DNA of 64,000 nucleotides from Bathynomus jamesi (lineage: Eukaryota; Arthropoda; Malacostraca; Isopoda; Cirolanidae): positions 115,001 to 179,000 of the forward strand of contig JAJOZX010003308.1 in NCBI GenBank assembly GCA_023014485.1, written 5' to 3'. The translations under genes and the position numbers were made by a program. Below the pieces are notes generated by a model that saw nothing but the letters and a program-made list of their open reading frames with translations, was not told the origin of the DNA and ran no database searches. The stretch's first letter is position 1. The number at the start of each line of letters is the position of its first letter. Positions 48,526-64,000 of this stretch are shown here, in pieces.

Positions 48526-50726
48526 TTTAAGGAACAGATAAAATAACTTAATAAATGCATGAGCGAGAATTATTTTTTAGTAAGCAATAATTATGATGTA
48601 TTATAATGATGATGTTTGCATACGAGTTTTAATGCAAACGTGACTGGAGGGACGGAACGTAAATGAATTCGAATATGTGTCAAAAGTAATAAAATTCAAT
48701 TAGGATTATAGATTTTACATAATTAATCAGTTACACGTATAAGGTAATTAAAAAAACGAACTTAGAGGACCTTACAATTAATGAAAGTAAATCTAGCGGT
48801 ATTAAAAATTAAATTTTGAAGATGGAATTAAATTCGACTAGTAACATTCCTAGCTATATATGAACTATATAACCATTAACATTAACCAGAAGTATCGGTA
48901 CGATAATTGAATTAAGAAAATTAAGAATACAAATTAAAAATATAAATCAATTATGCATTTCAATGAGCTAAACATAATTTTATAATATTCTAAAAAATAT
49001 AAAAACACAACTTAACATAAATTGAGGTTATGTTCCATCGTACCAAAGAGGAATTAACCATGGTTGAACCATTTCTCTGGTTGACACAGTTCAACTGGGG
49101 TTGGGGGTGTTAAAATAAAATAAAATAAAAAGACAAAGTTTGGAGTACTACATTCGGGGGAATTGAGTGACTAAGCGGGGGGTATAAGTCTGAAATTGAC
49201 AATACGTCTTTCGTGAGCACTTTGCTTTTTAAAAAAGATTGCTTGTCACACTACTTAAAAATTAAAAGAGTTCAACAAACGGAGGGACGGCATGTTCCTC
49301 ATACACATTACAATAATTATCAAAATCGTTACAACCTTTGTAAAAACTGTTTGTTACAAATAATAAATTACATAACTATATATTTATATACGCAACAATG
49401 CATGAAAAGAAAAGACAAATCGGTCAATTTCCTTCTTACAAACAAGAAAAAAGGTTAAACTAAAGACGCAACCCGGTCAATTCAGGTTGAATTAAATTCT
49501 CTTTTACAACAAAAAAAAGGTTGAATTAAAATCTCTTAAATTACAAAGAAGAAGTTCAATTCAATTGACTGCATTGAAATGACTTGGGACTTAAAAACTG
49601 ACTGGAATAAAACTCTGACTTGGAATAAAACTCTGACTTGGAATAAAACAAACTGACTTGGAATAAACAAACTGACTTGGAATAAAACAAACTGACTTGA
49701 ACTCTATCAAGTATTCTGAAACTGACTTGAACTCTATCAAGTATTCTGAAACTGACTTGAACTCTATCAAGTATTCTGAAACTAATTTGAACTCTATCAA
49801 GTATTCTGAAACTAACTTGAAACTGAAAATGAAACTGACTTGAAATTAACTGAAACTGGAAAATGACTGCACTTGATCTCAATCAAGTGGAGACTATTAT
49901 CCTCTGGGGTTTGGTTGTGCAAACCGACTTACTTGAAATGCAATCAAGTATCTCTTTAAATCTCTATAAACTCTCTGTAAACTCTCTCTTTCTTAATTTT
50001 GCAAGTCAATTCAATTCAATAATTTGAAAAAATTTGCAAACAAAAATAAAAAATGTAAACAATATTTCACTCTAATGTACGCGAAGGTACTGTACTATTA
50101 TGTTTGGTACATAAAATAAAATTATTCTATACTGAATATAATAGTGAAAATAACTGAAATTAACTCCCTGAAATTAACTCTCTGAAATTAACTCTGAAAT
50201 TAACTCTCTTGAAATTAACTCTCTTGAAATTAACTCTCTTGAAATTAACTCTCTTGAAATTAACTCTCTATTTTTAACTTCTCTTACTTTTAACTTCTCT
50301 TACTTTTAACTTCTGTGAAAATTAGTTTCACTAAAAAAAATGTATCACTGGTGTCTGAAGTGTTCACTGTGTTTTGTGTTAATTCTGGCTTGATACTAGT
50401 TAACTGTTAATAAGTTAATAATACTGACTTTTCAAATGTTTACAAATTACTTAAAAAGACAAACTCTGTACTTAACAAAATTTTCTACGGGCGAAATCCT
50501 CAGAGACGTGTCCTGAAGACGTCTTGCTGGCTACTTCTTCTTGGATGAAAACTAGGCGTGGGGAACTTGGAGTCGTGACACACCGGTTCAAGGGTGGATG
50601 TTACGAACAAGAAGTCGTGACACGCGGTCAAATGGTTTTATACTGATGCAGGGTAATTTCTATCCTGGCCAAAGAGTGGCCACTTGTTAAAATCCTCTTC
50701 TTATCCTGGGGCAAAGGGTCGCCAGT
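45916..50726 (-). repeat. Array unit 4
   Basis: 4811 bp. LTR-like block at 45916-46208; an expanded GGTTATAATATAT tract (46660-46740); four 30-bp repeats (about 49696-49815). Otherwise collinear. Confidence 0.9.
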
Positions 50727-53255
50727 TGTTAATTCTTCTCTTTTTGTAATACTCTGATACTTTCTCTGATACTAAAATTATCGACTTTTCTTTTATAACT
50801 TATCGACTTAACTGACTAAGTTCTTCTGAAGAGAGCACGGCTCGAAGGGGAAAATAAAAAGTTTCTCTTACGGTAGTTTACTTCTAAAAATGTACAGGTA
50901 GTGCTCTGAATTTACAGGGGTAGAGGTTCGACCTCTTTCGACCATGGCTCAGGCCGGAATCTAAAAAAGTTAAGGAGGCAAGGGGCCTCTGCCCCCTCCT
51001 CGCAGCGAGGCTGCTAACAAAGGAGTCGTAATGAAGTGCCATAATGAAGTGCCGTTCATTTTACAAATACATGTATAATATAAGCCTAAATGTTGGGGGA
51101 CGGCAGTTGAAGGTTAAGTTCCACCCTTTTAAACACATGATCAGATGTTTGAAAGATTCCAAATAAAAATTTAAAAAAAATAAAAATAAAAAACTAATTT
51201 GTATTTTTCGCCGAGTCTACATTTATGAAGGCGATATAATTTCATAGTCGTACATAAGTACAATTTGAGTACATGACTGAGTACGCATTAATTTTGGTTC
51301 ATTACAATTACGATTACCAATTAATTCATATTCACTTATTATTGTTTAATTACACTTCTATTAAAGTACATTCTTACATTATATATTAAATCATTACATT
51401 TAATTACAGTTTCATTGAAGTACATTACGTTGTTTACCATTCTTACAGTGTTTTTATATATTTATATATGGTTATAATATATGGTTATAATATATGGTTA
51501 TAATATATGGTTATTATATATGGTTATAATATATGGTTATTATATATGGTTATTATTACAACACAAGTACATGAGACATGACACACATGATATAACATAA
51601 CGCATGATAATGTTATATATTGAATCAGAGCGAAAGGAGACACCATCTTAGAAGCGTTCGCTCATGCTATAGTCAGCGGAATTCGATAACTTAACTAAGC
51701 ATTTTCGAGTTCAATGCGGGAGGTGATATAATTAAAAATAAAAATGAAAAAATAATACGAGAACGTATTTTTGCGTTTTCGAACGAATGCATGAAGTTTT
51801 GCGTTTCATAGATTGACACGAGTAAAAATGAATATTTAATAAAATTTATATAGGATAATGATCAAGGGAAATTAATGACGGGAAAATGTGACGTATGGAT
51901 GAATATGGTTGAATAATAATATTTATACTACATAACACCACAACATTATTACTAAAGAATTTACCATACATTGAATACGGAAGATGTCCAAATACTAAGC
52001 ACATGATTCAGTGTACAAGGTATGGGAAACGTAGAGAGAATTAACTTATTTTATGACGTCATACTGTATAAGTCATTATTAGAAAAGATGAATTAGGGAA
52101 ATACAGTAATGAATAAAGAAGTACAAATCGAAATTCTATCCAAAACTCGCTTAGGCGATTTTGGTTTTTATGTAAAAACGAACATTCAAACATAAAACTA
52201 TAAGAACATAAGTACTGCATGAAGATAATGAATCCATATAATGATGGTATAGGAATTGTTCATTGTTCTTTTTTACAGTGCTCCCCCTTTTTTTCTAAAT
52301 AGTATTAACACAATAATATAATACAATTAATACAATATAATACAATTCAGAAAATAACATCGTAACTAATTCAAGTTAGATGACGAATTTTTCTTTTTAC
52401 AATACTAATTTTATACAGAACGAGTTCGGGTGGTTGAGTACAATGCAGAGTATCAGATCTTTAAAATGACATTCGCTTACAAAATATAAAAGAATTCAAA
52501 GTTTAATACTTTAATTTAGACAAACAATTAAGTTAACAAACAATGATATTGTAAAAATTTTTTACAAAATTTTATTTTTCTGTTGGAAAAATTACGTACA
52601 TAATGAATAGAGTAGATAAAAGGGAAAAACGTAAATCGTACAATCTATAAACTAATTTTTTAAAAATAGAATTACGTAATGGATGATGTATAGACCTGTG
52701 GTCTAGTGTGTATTTGTGTGTACTAGGTACAAAGTGTGTATCTTATAATTTTGAGGGACAGATTAGCTGAGAGGATTGTTAAATTAACTGAGTAAATGCC
52801 TGAACAAAAATTTATATATAGTAAGCAAACATGCTTAAGACTATATAAATAGCAGAGTTAGCACTTACACGCAATGAAATAGTTTATTGTGATATCCAAT
52901 GATTTTAGCATAAGGTTTGTATATATAGTATATATAGTGTGCATACATGCATTTTTATTGACTGTTGTAGGTACAAATCGAATTACGTAGTGGATGATGT
53001 ATAGACCTGTGGTCAAATGTGTATTTATGTTTATTGGGTACAGATTGTAGTGGTTGGTGATACGTTCAAAAGGAGAAAGGGGATTTATAGTTGAATAGTT
53101 GAAGTTATACGTCAGTGTGCAGATGTATCTATAAATGTTGGTAAGAAGCATCTGTAGATGAGTGAGTCGATACAATAGTATGTAGAATATGAGAGTAATT
53201 TGTTCATCCCGTGAAGAACTAGAACATTAGGGGTCATTGGTGGATTAGGATTATA

Positions 53256-53353
<98 letters not shown>

Positions 53354-55557
53354 TTTAAGGAACAGATAAAATAACTTAATAAATGCATGAGCGAGAATTT
53401 ATTTTTAGTAAGCAATAATTATGATGTATTATAATGATGATGTTTGCATACGAGTTTTAATGCAAACGTGACTGGAGGGACGGAACGTAAATGAATTCGA
53501 ATATGTGTCAAAAGTAATAAAATTCAATTAGGATTATAGATTTTACATAATTAATCAGTTACACGTATAAGGTAATTAAAAAAACGAACTTAGAGGACCT
53601 TACAATTAATGAAAGTAAATCTAGCGGTATTAAAAATTAAATTTTGAAGATGGAATTAAATTCGACTAGTAACATTCCTAGCTATATATGAACTATATAA
53701 CCATTAACATTAACCAGAAGTATCGGTACGATAATTGAATTAAGAAAATTAAAATACAAATTAAAAATATAAATCAATTATGCATTTCAATGAGCTAAAC
53801 ATAATTTTATAATATTCTAAAAAATATAAAAACACAACTTAACATAAATTGAGGTTATGTTCCATCGTACCAAAGAGGAATTAACCATGGTTGAACCATT
53901 TCTCTGGTTGACACAGTTCAACTGGGGTTGGGGGTGTTAAAATAAAATAAAATAAAAAGACAAAGTTTGGAGTACTACATTCGGGGGAATTGAGTGACTA
54001 AGCGGGGGGTATAAGTCTGAAATTGACAATACGTCTTTCGTGAGCACTTTGCTTTTTAAAAAAGATTGCTTGTCACACTACTTAAAAATTAAAAGAGTTC
54101 AACAAACGGAGGGACGGCATGTTCCTCATACACATTACAATAATTATCAAAATCGTTACAACCTTTGTAAAAACTGTTTTGTTACAAATAATAAATTACA
54201 TAACTATATATTTATATACGCAACAATGCATGAAAAGAAAAGACAAATCGGTCAATTTCCTTCTTACAAACAAGAAAAAAGGTTAAACTAAAGACGCAAC
54301 CCGGTCAATTCAGGTTGAATTAAATTCTCTTTTACAACAAAAAAAAAGGTTGAATTAAAATCTCTTAAATTACAAAGAAGAAGTTCAATTCAATTGACTG
54401 CATTGAAATGACTTGGGACTTAAAAAGTGACTTGGAATAAAACTCTGACTTGGAATAAAACTCTGACTTGGAATAAAACAAACTGACTTGGAATAAAACA
54501 AACTGACTTGGAATAAAACAAACTGACTTGAACTCTATCAAGTATTCTGAACTGACTTGAACTCTATCAAGTATTCTGAAACTGACTTGAACTCTATCAA
54601 GTATTCTGAAACTAATTTGAACTCTATCAAGTATTCTGAAACTAACTTGAAACTGAAAATGAAACTGACTTGAAATTAACTGAAACTGGAAAATGACTGC
54701 ACTTGATCTCAATCAAGTGGAGACTATTATCCTCTGGGGTTTGGTTGTGCAAACCGACTTACTTGAAATGCAATCAAGTATCTCTTTAAATCTCTATAAA
54801 CTCTCTGAAACTCTCTCTTTCTTAATTTTGCAAGTCAATTCAATTCAATAATTTGCAAAAATTTGCAAACAAAAATAAAAAATGTAAACAATATTTCACT
54901 CTAATGTACGCGAAGGTACTGTACTATTATGTTTGGTACATAAAATAAAATTATTCTATACTGAATATAATAGTGAAAATAACTGAAATAACTCCCTGAA
55001 ATTAACTCTCTGAAATTAACTCTGAAATTAACTCTCTTGAAATTAACTCTCTTGAAATTAACTCTCTTGAAATTAACTCTCTTGAAATTAACTCTCTTAT
55101 TTTTAACTTCTCTTACTTTTAACTTCTCTTACTTTTAACTTCTGTGAAAATTAGTTTCACTAAAAAAAATGTATCACTGGTGTCTGAAGTGTTCACTGTG
55201 TTTTGTGTTTAATTCTGGCTTGATACTAGTTAACTGTTAATAAGTTAATAATACTGACTTTTCAAATGTTTACAAATTACTTAAAAAGACAAACTCTGTA
55301 CTTAACAAAATTTTCTACGGGCGAAATCCTCAGAGACGTGTCCTGAAGACGTCTTGCTGGCTACTTCTTCTTGGATGAAAAACTAGGCGTGGGGAACTTG
55401 GAGTCGTGACACACCGGTTCAAGGGTGGATGTTACGAACAAGAAGTCGTGACACGCCGGTCAAATGGTTTTATACTGATGCAGGGTAATTTCTATCCTGG
55501 CCAAAGAGTGGCCACTTGTTAAAATCCTCTCTTATCCTGGGGCAAAGGGTCGCCAGT
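50727..55557 (-). repeat. Array unit 5
   Basis: 4831 bp. LTR-like block at 50727-51019; TA tract at 53250-53351; four 30-bp repeats (about 54527-54645), one with a single-base loss. Otherwise collinear. Confidence 0.9.
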
Positions 55558-58144
55558 TGTTAATTCTTCTCTTTTTGTAATACTCTGATACTTTCTCTGA
55601 TACTAAAATTATCGACTTTTCTTTTATAACTTATCGACTTAACTGACTAAGTTCTTCTGAAGAGAGCACGGCTCGAAGGGGAAAATAAAAAGTTTCTCTT
55701 ACGGTAGTTTACTTCTAAAAATGTACAGGTAGTGCTCTGAATTTACAGGGGTAGAGGTTCGACCTCTTTCGACCATGGCTCAGGCCGGAATCTAAAAAAG
55801 TTAAGGAGGCAAGGGGCCTCTGCCCCTCCTCGCAGCGAGGCTGCTAACAAAGGAGTCGTAATGAAGTGCCATAATGAAGTGCCGTTCATTTTACAAATAC
55901 ATGTATAATATAAGCCTAAATGTTGGGGGACGGCAGTTGAAGGTTAAGTTCCACCCTTTTAAACACATGATCAGATGTTTGAAAGATTCCAAATAAAAAT
56001 TTAAAAAAAATAAAAATAAAAAACTAATTTGTATTTTCGCCGAGTCTACATTTATGAAGGCGATAAATTTCATAGTCGTACATAAGTACAATTTGAGTAC
56101 ATGACTGAGTACGCATTAATTTTGGTTCATTACAATTACGATTACCAATTAATTCATATTCACTTATTATTGTTTAATTACACTTCTATTAAAGTACATT
56201 CTTACATTATATATTAAATCATTACATTTAATTACAGTTTCATTGAAGTACATTACGTTGTTTACCATTCTTACAGTGTTTTATATATTATATATATGGT
56301 ATAATATATGGTTATAATATATGGTTATAATATATGGTTATTATATATGGTTATAATATATGGTTAATATATGGTTATTATTACAACACAAGTACATGAG
56401 ACATGACACACATGATATAACAATAACGCATGATAATGTTATATATTGAATCAGAGCGAAAGGAGACACCCATCTTAGAAGCGTTCGCTCATGCTATAGT
56501 CAGCGGAATTCGATAACTTAACTAAGCATTTTCGAGTCAATGCGGGAGGTGATATAATTAAAAATAAAAATGAAAAAAATAATACGAGAACGTATTTTTG
56601 CGTTTTCGAACGAATGCATGAAGTTTGCGTTTCATAGATTGACACGAGTAAAAATGAATATTTAATAAAATTTATATAGGATAATGATCAAGGGAAATTA
56701 ATGACGGGAAAATGTGACGTATGGATGAATTATTATAATAATATTTATACTACATAACACCACAACATTATTACTAAAGAATTTACCATACATTGAATAC
56801 GGAAGTCCAAATACTAAGCACATGATTCAGTGTACAAGGTATGGGAAAACGTAGAGAATTAACTTATTTTATGACGTCATACTGTATAAGTCATTATTAG
56901 AAAGATGAATTAGGGAAATACAGTAATGAATAAAGAAGTACAAATCGAAATTCTATCCAAAACTCGCTTAGGCGATTTTGGTTTTTTATGTAAAAAACGA
57001 ACATTCAAACATAAAACTATAAGAACATAAGTACTGCATGAAGATAATGAATCCATATAATGATGGTATAGGAATTGTTCATTGTTCTTTTTTTACAGTG
57101 CTCCCCCTTTTTTTCTAAATAGTATTAACACAATAATATAATACAATTAATACAATATAATACAATTCAGAAAATAAATCGTAACTAATTCAAGTTAGAT
57201 GACGAATTTTTCTTTTTACAATACTAATTTTATACAGAACGAGTTGGGTGGTTGAGTACAATGCAGAGTATCAGATCTTTAAATGACATTCGCTTACAAA
57301 ATATAAAAGAATTCAAAGTTTAATACTTTAATTTAGACAAACAATTAAGTTAAACAAACAATGATATTGTAAAAATTTTTTACAAAATTTTATTTTTCTG
57401 TTGGAAAAATTACGTACATAATGAATAGAGTAGATAAAAGGGAAAAAACGTAAATCGTACAATCTATAAACTAATTTTTTTAAAATAGAATTACGTAATG
57501 GATGATGTATAGACCTGTGGTCTAGTGTGTATTTGTGTGTACTAGGTACAAAGTGTGTATCTTATAATTTTGAGGGACAGATTAGCTGAGAGGATTGTTA
57601 AATTAACTGAGTAAATGCCTGAACAAAAATTTTATATAGTAAGCAAACATGCTTAAGACTATATAAATAGCAGAGTTAGCACTTACACGCAATGAAATAG
57701 TTATTGTGATATCCAATGATTTTAGCATAAGGTTTGTATATAAGTATATATAGTGTGCATACATGCATTTTTATTGACTGTTGTAGGTACATATCGAATT
57801 ACGTAGTGGATGATGTATAGACCTGTGGTTCAAATGTGTATTATGTTTATTGGGTACAGATTGTAGTGGTTGGTGATACGTTCAAAAGGAGAAAGGGGAT
57901 TTATAGTTGAATAGTTGAAGTTATACGTCAGTGTGCAGATGTATCTATAAATGTTGGTAAGAGCATCTGTAGAGAGTGAGTCGATACAATAGTATGTAGA
58001 ATATGAGAGTAATTTGTTCATCCCGTGAAGAACTAGAACATTAGGGGTCATTGGTGGATTGGAATATTATATATATATATATATATCATATATATATATA
58101 TAGATATATATATATATATATAGATATATATATATATATATATA

Positions 58145-58181
<37 letters not shown>

Positions 58182-60361
58182 TTTAAGGAACAGATAAAAT
58201 AACTTAATAAATGCATGAGCGAGAATTTATTTTTAGTAAGCAATAATTATGATGTATTATAATGATGATGTTTGCATACGAGTTTTAATGCAAACGTGAC
58301 TGGAGGGACGGAACGTAAATGAATTCGAATATGTGTCAAAAGTAATAAAATTCAATTAGGATTATAGATTTTACATAATTAATCAGTTACACGTATAAGT
58401 AATTAAAAAAACGAACTTAGAGGACCTTACAATTAATGAAAGTAAATCTAGCGGTATTAAAAATTAAATTTTGAAGATGGAATTAATTCGACTAGTAACA
58501 TTCCTAGCTATATATGAACTATATAACCATTAACATTAACCAGAAGTATCGGTACGATAATTGAATTAAGAAAATTAAGAATACAAATTAAAAATATAAA
58601 TCAATTATGCATTTCAATGAGCTAAACATAATTTTATAATATTCTAAAAAATATAAAAACACAACTTAACATAAATTGAGGTTATGTTCCATCGTACCAA
58701 AGAGGAATTAACCATGGTTGAACCATTTCTCTGGTTGACACAGTTCAACTGGGGTTGGGGGTGTTTAAAATAAAATAAAATAAAAAGACAAAGTTTGGAG
58801 TACTACATTCGGGGAATTGAGTGACTAAGCGGGGGGTATAAGTCTGAAATTGACAATACGTCTTTCGTGAGCACTTTGCTTTTTAAAAAAGATTGCTTGT
58901 CACACTACTTAAAAATTAAAAGAGTTCAACAAACGGAGGACGGCATGTTCCTCATACACATTACAATAATTATCAAAATCGTTACAACCTTTGTAAAAAC
59001 TGTTTTGTTACAAATAATAAATTACATAACTATATATTTATATACGCAACAATGCATGAAAAGAAAAGACAAATCGGTCAATTTCCTTCTTACAAACAAG
59101 AAAAAAGGTTAAACTAAAGACGCAACCCGGTCAATTCAGGTTGAATTAAATTCTCTTTTACAACAAAAAAAGGTTGAATTAAAATCTCTTAAATTACAAA
59201 GAAAAGTTCAATTCAATTGACTGCATTGAAATGACTTGGGACTTAAAAACTGACTTGGAATAAAACCTGACTTGGAATAAAACTCTGACTTGGAATAAAA
59301 CAAAACTGACTTGGAATAAAACAAACTGACTTGGAATAAAACAAACTGACTTGAACTCTATCAAGTATTCTGAAACTGACTTGAACTCTATCAAGTATTC
59401 TGAAACTGACTTGAACTCTATCAAGTATTCTGAAACTAATTTGAACTCTATCAAGTATTCTGAAACTAACTTGAAACTGAAATGAAACTGACTTGAAATT
59501 AACTGAAACTGGAAAATGACTGCACTTGATCTCAATCAAGTGGAGACTATTATCCTCTGGGGTTTGGTTGTGCAAACCGACTTACTTGAAATGCAATCAA
59601 GTATCTCTTTAAATCTCTATAAACTCTCTGTAAACTCTCTCTTCTTAATTTTGCAAGTCAATTCAATTCAATAATTTGAAAAAATTTGCAAACAAAAATA
59701 AAAAAATGTAAACAATATTTCACTCTAATGTACGCGAAGGACTGTTATATTATGTTTGGTACATAAAATAAAATTATTCTATACTGAATTAATAGTGAAA
59801 ATAACTGAAAATTAACTCCCTGAAATTAACTCTGAAATTAACTCTTGAAATAACTCTCTTGAAATTAACTCTCTGAAATTAACTCTCTTGAAATTAACTT
59901 TTATTTTTAACTTCTCTTATTTTAACTTCTCTTACTTTTAACTTCTGTGAAAATTATGTTTCACTAAAAAAAATGTATCACTGTGTCTGAAGTGTTCACT
60001 GTGTTTTGTGTTAATTCTGGCTTGATACTAGTTAACTGTTAATACAGTTAATAATACTGACTTTTCAAATGTTTACAAATTACTTAAAAAGACAAAACTC
60101 TGTACTTAACAAAATTTTCTACGCCGGCGAAATCCTCAGAGACGTGTCTGAAGACGTCTTGCTGGCTACTTCTTCTTGGATGAAAACTAGGCGTGGGGAA
60201 CTTGGAGTCGTGACACACCGGTTCAAGGGTGGATGTTACGAACAAGAAGTCGTGACACGCCGGTCAAATGGTTTTATACTCATGCAGGGTAATTTCTATC
60301 TGGCCAAAGAGTGGCCACTTGTTAAAATCCTCTTCTTATCCTGGGGCAAAGGGTCGCCAGT
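55558..60361 (-). repeat. Array unit 6
   Basis: 4804 bp. It shows many more single-base indels than units 1-5 (for example 56745, 57712, 57963, 59755), and its TA tract (58064-58180) contains TAGATA and TCTATA interruptions. Four 30-bp repeats. Confidence 0.85.
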
Positions 60362-62871
60362 TGTTAATCTTCTCTTTTTGTAATACTCGATACTTTCTCT
60401 GATACTAAAATTATCGACTTGTTCTTTTATAACTTATCGACTTAACTGACTAAGTTCTTCTGAAGAGAGCACGGCTCGAAGGGGAAAATAAAAAGTTCTC
60501 TTACGGTAGTTTACTTCTAAAAATGTACAGGTAGTGCTCTGAATTTACAGGGGTAGAGGTTCGACCTCTTTCGACCATGGCTCAGGCCGGAATCTAAAAA
60601 AGTTAAGGAGGCAAGGGGCCTCTGCCCCTCCTCGCAGCGAGGCTGCTAACAAAGGAGTCGTAATGAAGTGCCATAATGAAGTGCCGTTCATTTTACAAAT
60701 ACATGTATAATATAAGCCTAAATGTTGGGGGACGGCAGTTGAAGGTTAACTTCCACCCTTTTAAACACATGATCAGATGTTTGAAAGATTCCAAATAAAA
60801 ATTTAAAAAAAATAAAAATAAAAAAACTAATTTGTATTTTCGCCGAGTCTACATTTATGAAGGCGATATAATTTCATAGTCGTACATAAGTACAATTTGA
60901 GTACATGACTGAGTACGCATTAATTTTGGTTCATTACAATTACGATTACCAATTAATTCATATTCACTTATTATTGTTTAATTACACTTCTATTAAAGTA
61001 CATTCTTACATTATATATTAAATCATTACATTTAATTGCAGTTTCATGAAGTACATTACGTTGTTTACCATTCTTACAGTGTTTTTATATATTTATATAT
61101 GGTTATAATATATGGTTATAATATATGGTTATAATATATGGTTATTATATATGGTTATTATATATGGTTATTAGTACAACACAAGTACATGGACATGACA
61201 CACATGATATAACATAACGCATGATAATGTATATATTGAATCAGAGCGAAAGGAGATACCCATTTAGAAGCGTTCGCTCATGCTATAGTCAGCGGAATTC
61301 GATAACTTAACTAAGCATTTTCGAGTTCAATGCGGGAGGTGATATAATTAAAAATAAAAATGAAAAAAATAATACGAGAACGTTTTTTGCGTTTTCGAAA
61401 CGAATGCATGAAGTTTTGCGTTCATAGATTGACACGAGTAAAAATGAATATTTAATAAAATTTATATAGGATAATGATCAAGGGAAATTAATGACGGGAA
61501 AATGTGACGTATGGATGAATATGGTTGAATAATAATTTTATACTACATAACACCACAACATTATTACTAAAGAATTTACCATACATTGAATACGGAAGAT
61601 GTCCAAATACTAAGCACATGATTCAGTGTACAAGTATGGGAAACGTAGTAGAGAGAATTAACTTATTTTATGACGTCATACTGTATAAGTCATTATTAGA
61701 AAAGATGAATTAGGGAAATACAGTAATGAATAAAGAAGTACAAATCGAAATTCTATCCAAAACTCGCTTAGGCGATTTTGGTTTCTATGTAAAACGAACA
61801 TTCAAACATAAAACTATAAGAACATAAGTACTGCATGAAGATAATGAATCCATATAATGATGGTATAGGAATGTTCATTGTTCTTTTTTACAGTGCCCCC
61901 TTTTTTTTTAAATAGTATTAACACAATAATATAATACAATTAATACAATATAATACAATTCAGAAAATAACATCGTAACTAATTCAAGTTAGATGACGAA
62001 TTTTCTTTTTACAATACTAATTTTATACAGAACGAGTTGGGTGGTTGAGTACAATGCAGAGTATCAGATCTTTAAAATGACATTCGCTTACAAAATATAA
62101 AAGAATTCAAAGTTTAATACTTTAATTTAGACAAACAATAAGTTAGACAAACAATGATATTGTAAAAATTTTTTACAAAATTTATTTTCTGTTGGAAAAA
62201 TTACGTACATAATGAATAGAGTAGATAAAAGGGAAAAACGTAAATCGTACAATCTATAAACTAATTTTTTAAAAATAGAATTACGTAATGGATGATGTAT
62301 AGACCTGTGGTCTAGTGTGTATTTGTGTGTACTAGGTACAAAGTGTGTATCTTATAATTTTGAGGGACAGATTAGCTGAGAGGATTTTAAATAACTGAGT
62401 AAATGCTCTGAACAAAAAGTTATAGATAGTAAGCAAAACATGCTTAAGACTATATAAATAGCAGAGTTAGCACTTACACGCAATGAAATAGTTTATTGTG
62501 ATATCCAATGATTTTAGCATAAGGTTTGTATATATAGTATATATAGTGTGCATACATGCATTTTTATTGACTGTTGTAGGTACAAATCGAATTACGTAGT
62601 GGATGATGTATAGACCTGTGGTCAAATGTGTATTATGTTATTGGGTACAGATTGTAGTGGTTGGTGATAACGTTCAAAAGGAGAAAGGGGATTTATTAGT
62701 TGAATAGTTGAAGTTATACGTCAGTGTGCAGATGTATCTATAAATGTTGGTAAGAAGCATCTGTAGATGAGTGAGTCGATACAATAGTATGTAGAATATG
62801 AGAGTAATTTGTTCATTCCCGTGAAGAACTAGAACATAGGGGTCATTGGTGGATTAGGATTATATATTTAT

Positions 62872-62906
<35 letters not shown>

Positions 62907-62925
62907 TTTATAAATATATATATAT

Positions 62926-62975
<50 letters not shown>

Positions 62976-64000
62976 TATATACTTTAAGGAACAGATAAAA
63001 TAACTAATAAATGCATGAGCGAGAATTTATTTTAGTAAGCAAATAATTATGATGTATTATAATGATGATGTTGCTACGAGTTTTAATGCAAACGTGATGG
63101 AGGGACGGAACGTAAATGAATTCGAATATGTGTCAAAAGTAATAAAATTCAATTAGGATTATAGATTTACATAATTAATCAGTTACACGTATAAGGTAAT
63201 TAAAAAAACGAACTTAGAGGACCTTACAATTAATGGAAAGTAAATCTAGCGGTATTAAAAATAAATTTTGGAAGATGGAATTAAATTCGACTAGTAACAT
63301 TCCTAGCTATATATGAACTATATAAACCATTAACATTAACCAGAAGTATCGGTACGATAATTGAATTAAGAAAATTTAAGAATACAAATTAAAAATATAA
63401 ATCAATTATGCATTTCAATGAGCTAAACATAATTTTATAATATTCTAAAAAAATATAAAAAACAAACTTAACATAAATTGAGGTTATGTCCATCGTACAT
63501 GTTCAAAGAGGAATTAACCATGGTTGAACCATTTCTCTGGTTGACACTTCAACTGGGGTTGGGGTGTGTTAAAAAAAATAAAATAAAAAGACAAAGTTTG
63601 GAGTACTACATTCGGGGGAATTGAGTACTAAGCGGGGGGTATAAGTCTGAAATTGACAATACGTCTTGCGTGAGCACTTTGCTTTTTAAAAAAGATTGCT
63701 TGTCACACTACTTAAAAATTAAAAGAGTCAACAAACGGAGGGACGGCATGTTCCTCATACACATACAATAATTATCAAAATCGACAACCTTGAAAACTGT
63801 TTTGTTACAAATAAAAATTACAAAAATATATTATATACGCAACAATGCATGAAAAGAAAGACAAATCGGTCAATTTCCTTCTACAAACAAGAAAAAAGGT
63901 TTTTAAACTAAAGACGCAACCCGGTCAATTCAGGTTGAATTAAATTCTCTTTTACAACAAAAAAAAGGTTGAATTAAAATCTCTTAAATTACAAAGAAGA
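60362..64000 (-). repeat. Array unit 7, cut by the window edge
   Basis: 3639 bp are visible, from the LTR-like block (60362-60651) to just before the minisatellites. Indel density is the highest of the array (for example 62386-62425 and 63560-63830). The array continues beyond the window. Confidence 0.85.

Overview
This is an AT-rich, gene-poor window of animal nuclear DNA, most likely from an arthropod. A short interstitial tract of CCTAA repeats (the arthropod TTAGG telomere type), DUF4817-type mariner relics, hAT elements, a CR1/L2-like LINE end and Penelope-like elements (PLEs) all point that way. No bacterial-type operon, rRNA or CRISPR array is present. The species cannot be named from the sequence.

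1-18.6 kb: a plus-strand gene for an unrecognised secreted protein. It has a signal-peptide exon at 3656 and four exons at 16671-18560. The 12.9 kb first intron is a graveyard of transposons: a tRNA-derived SINE, mariner and hAT remnants, a PLE tail with a hammerhead-like motif, a complete-length 2.25 kb element with CACTR termini, fold-back MITEs, a LINE 3' end and a hAT element bounded by CGGATG hexamers. The exon set reads through only if three single-base deletions are assumed.

18.6-25.2 kb: nested insertions. A TIR element with inverted minisatellite ends contains a fold-back hairpin. A second fold-back element contains a non-autonomous hAT. A hAT remnant contains a PLE (RT thumb plus GIY-YIG), whose tail contains a long-TIR CACTG element. 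Several of these have intact target-site duplications.

25.2-28.6 kb: a 3.35 kb element with about 150-bp TIRs and a near-perfect 8-bp target duplication. It encodes a large, frameshifted minus-strand protein that I read as the transposase of a family I cannot place with certainty.

29.3-64.0 kb: a head-to-tail array of a roughly 4.8 kb unit, six complete units and a seventh cut by the window edge. Each unit carries a 292-bp TGTTA...TAACA segment that looks, on the minus strand, like an LTR followed two bases later by a tRNA primer-binding site (TGGCGACCC). No retroviral genes and no polypurine tract are visible. Unit 3 holds a 1.8 kb internal duplication. Indel density rises towards the right edge, which suggests unpolished assembly there.

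The exons are the only host coding sequence I can support. Everything else is mobile, repetitive or unassigned DNA.
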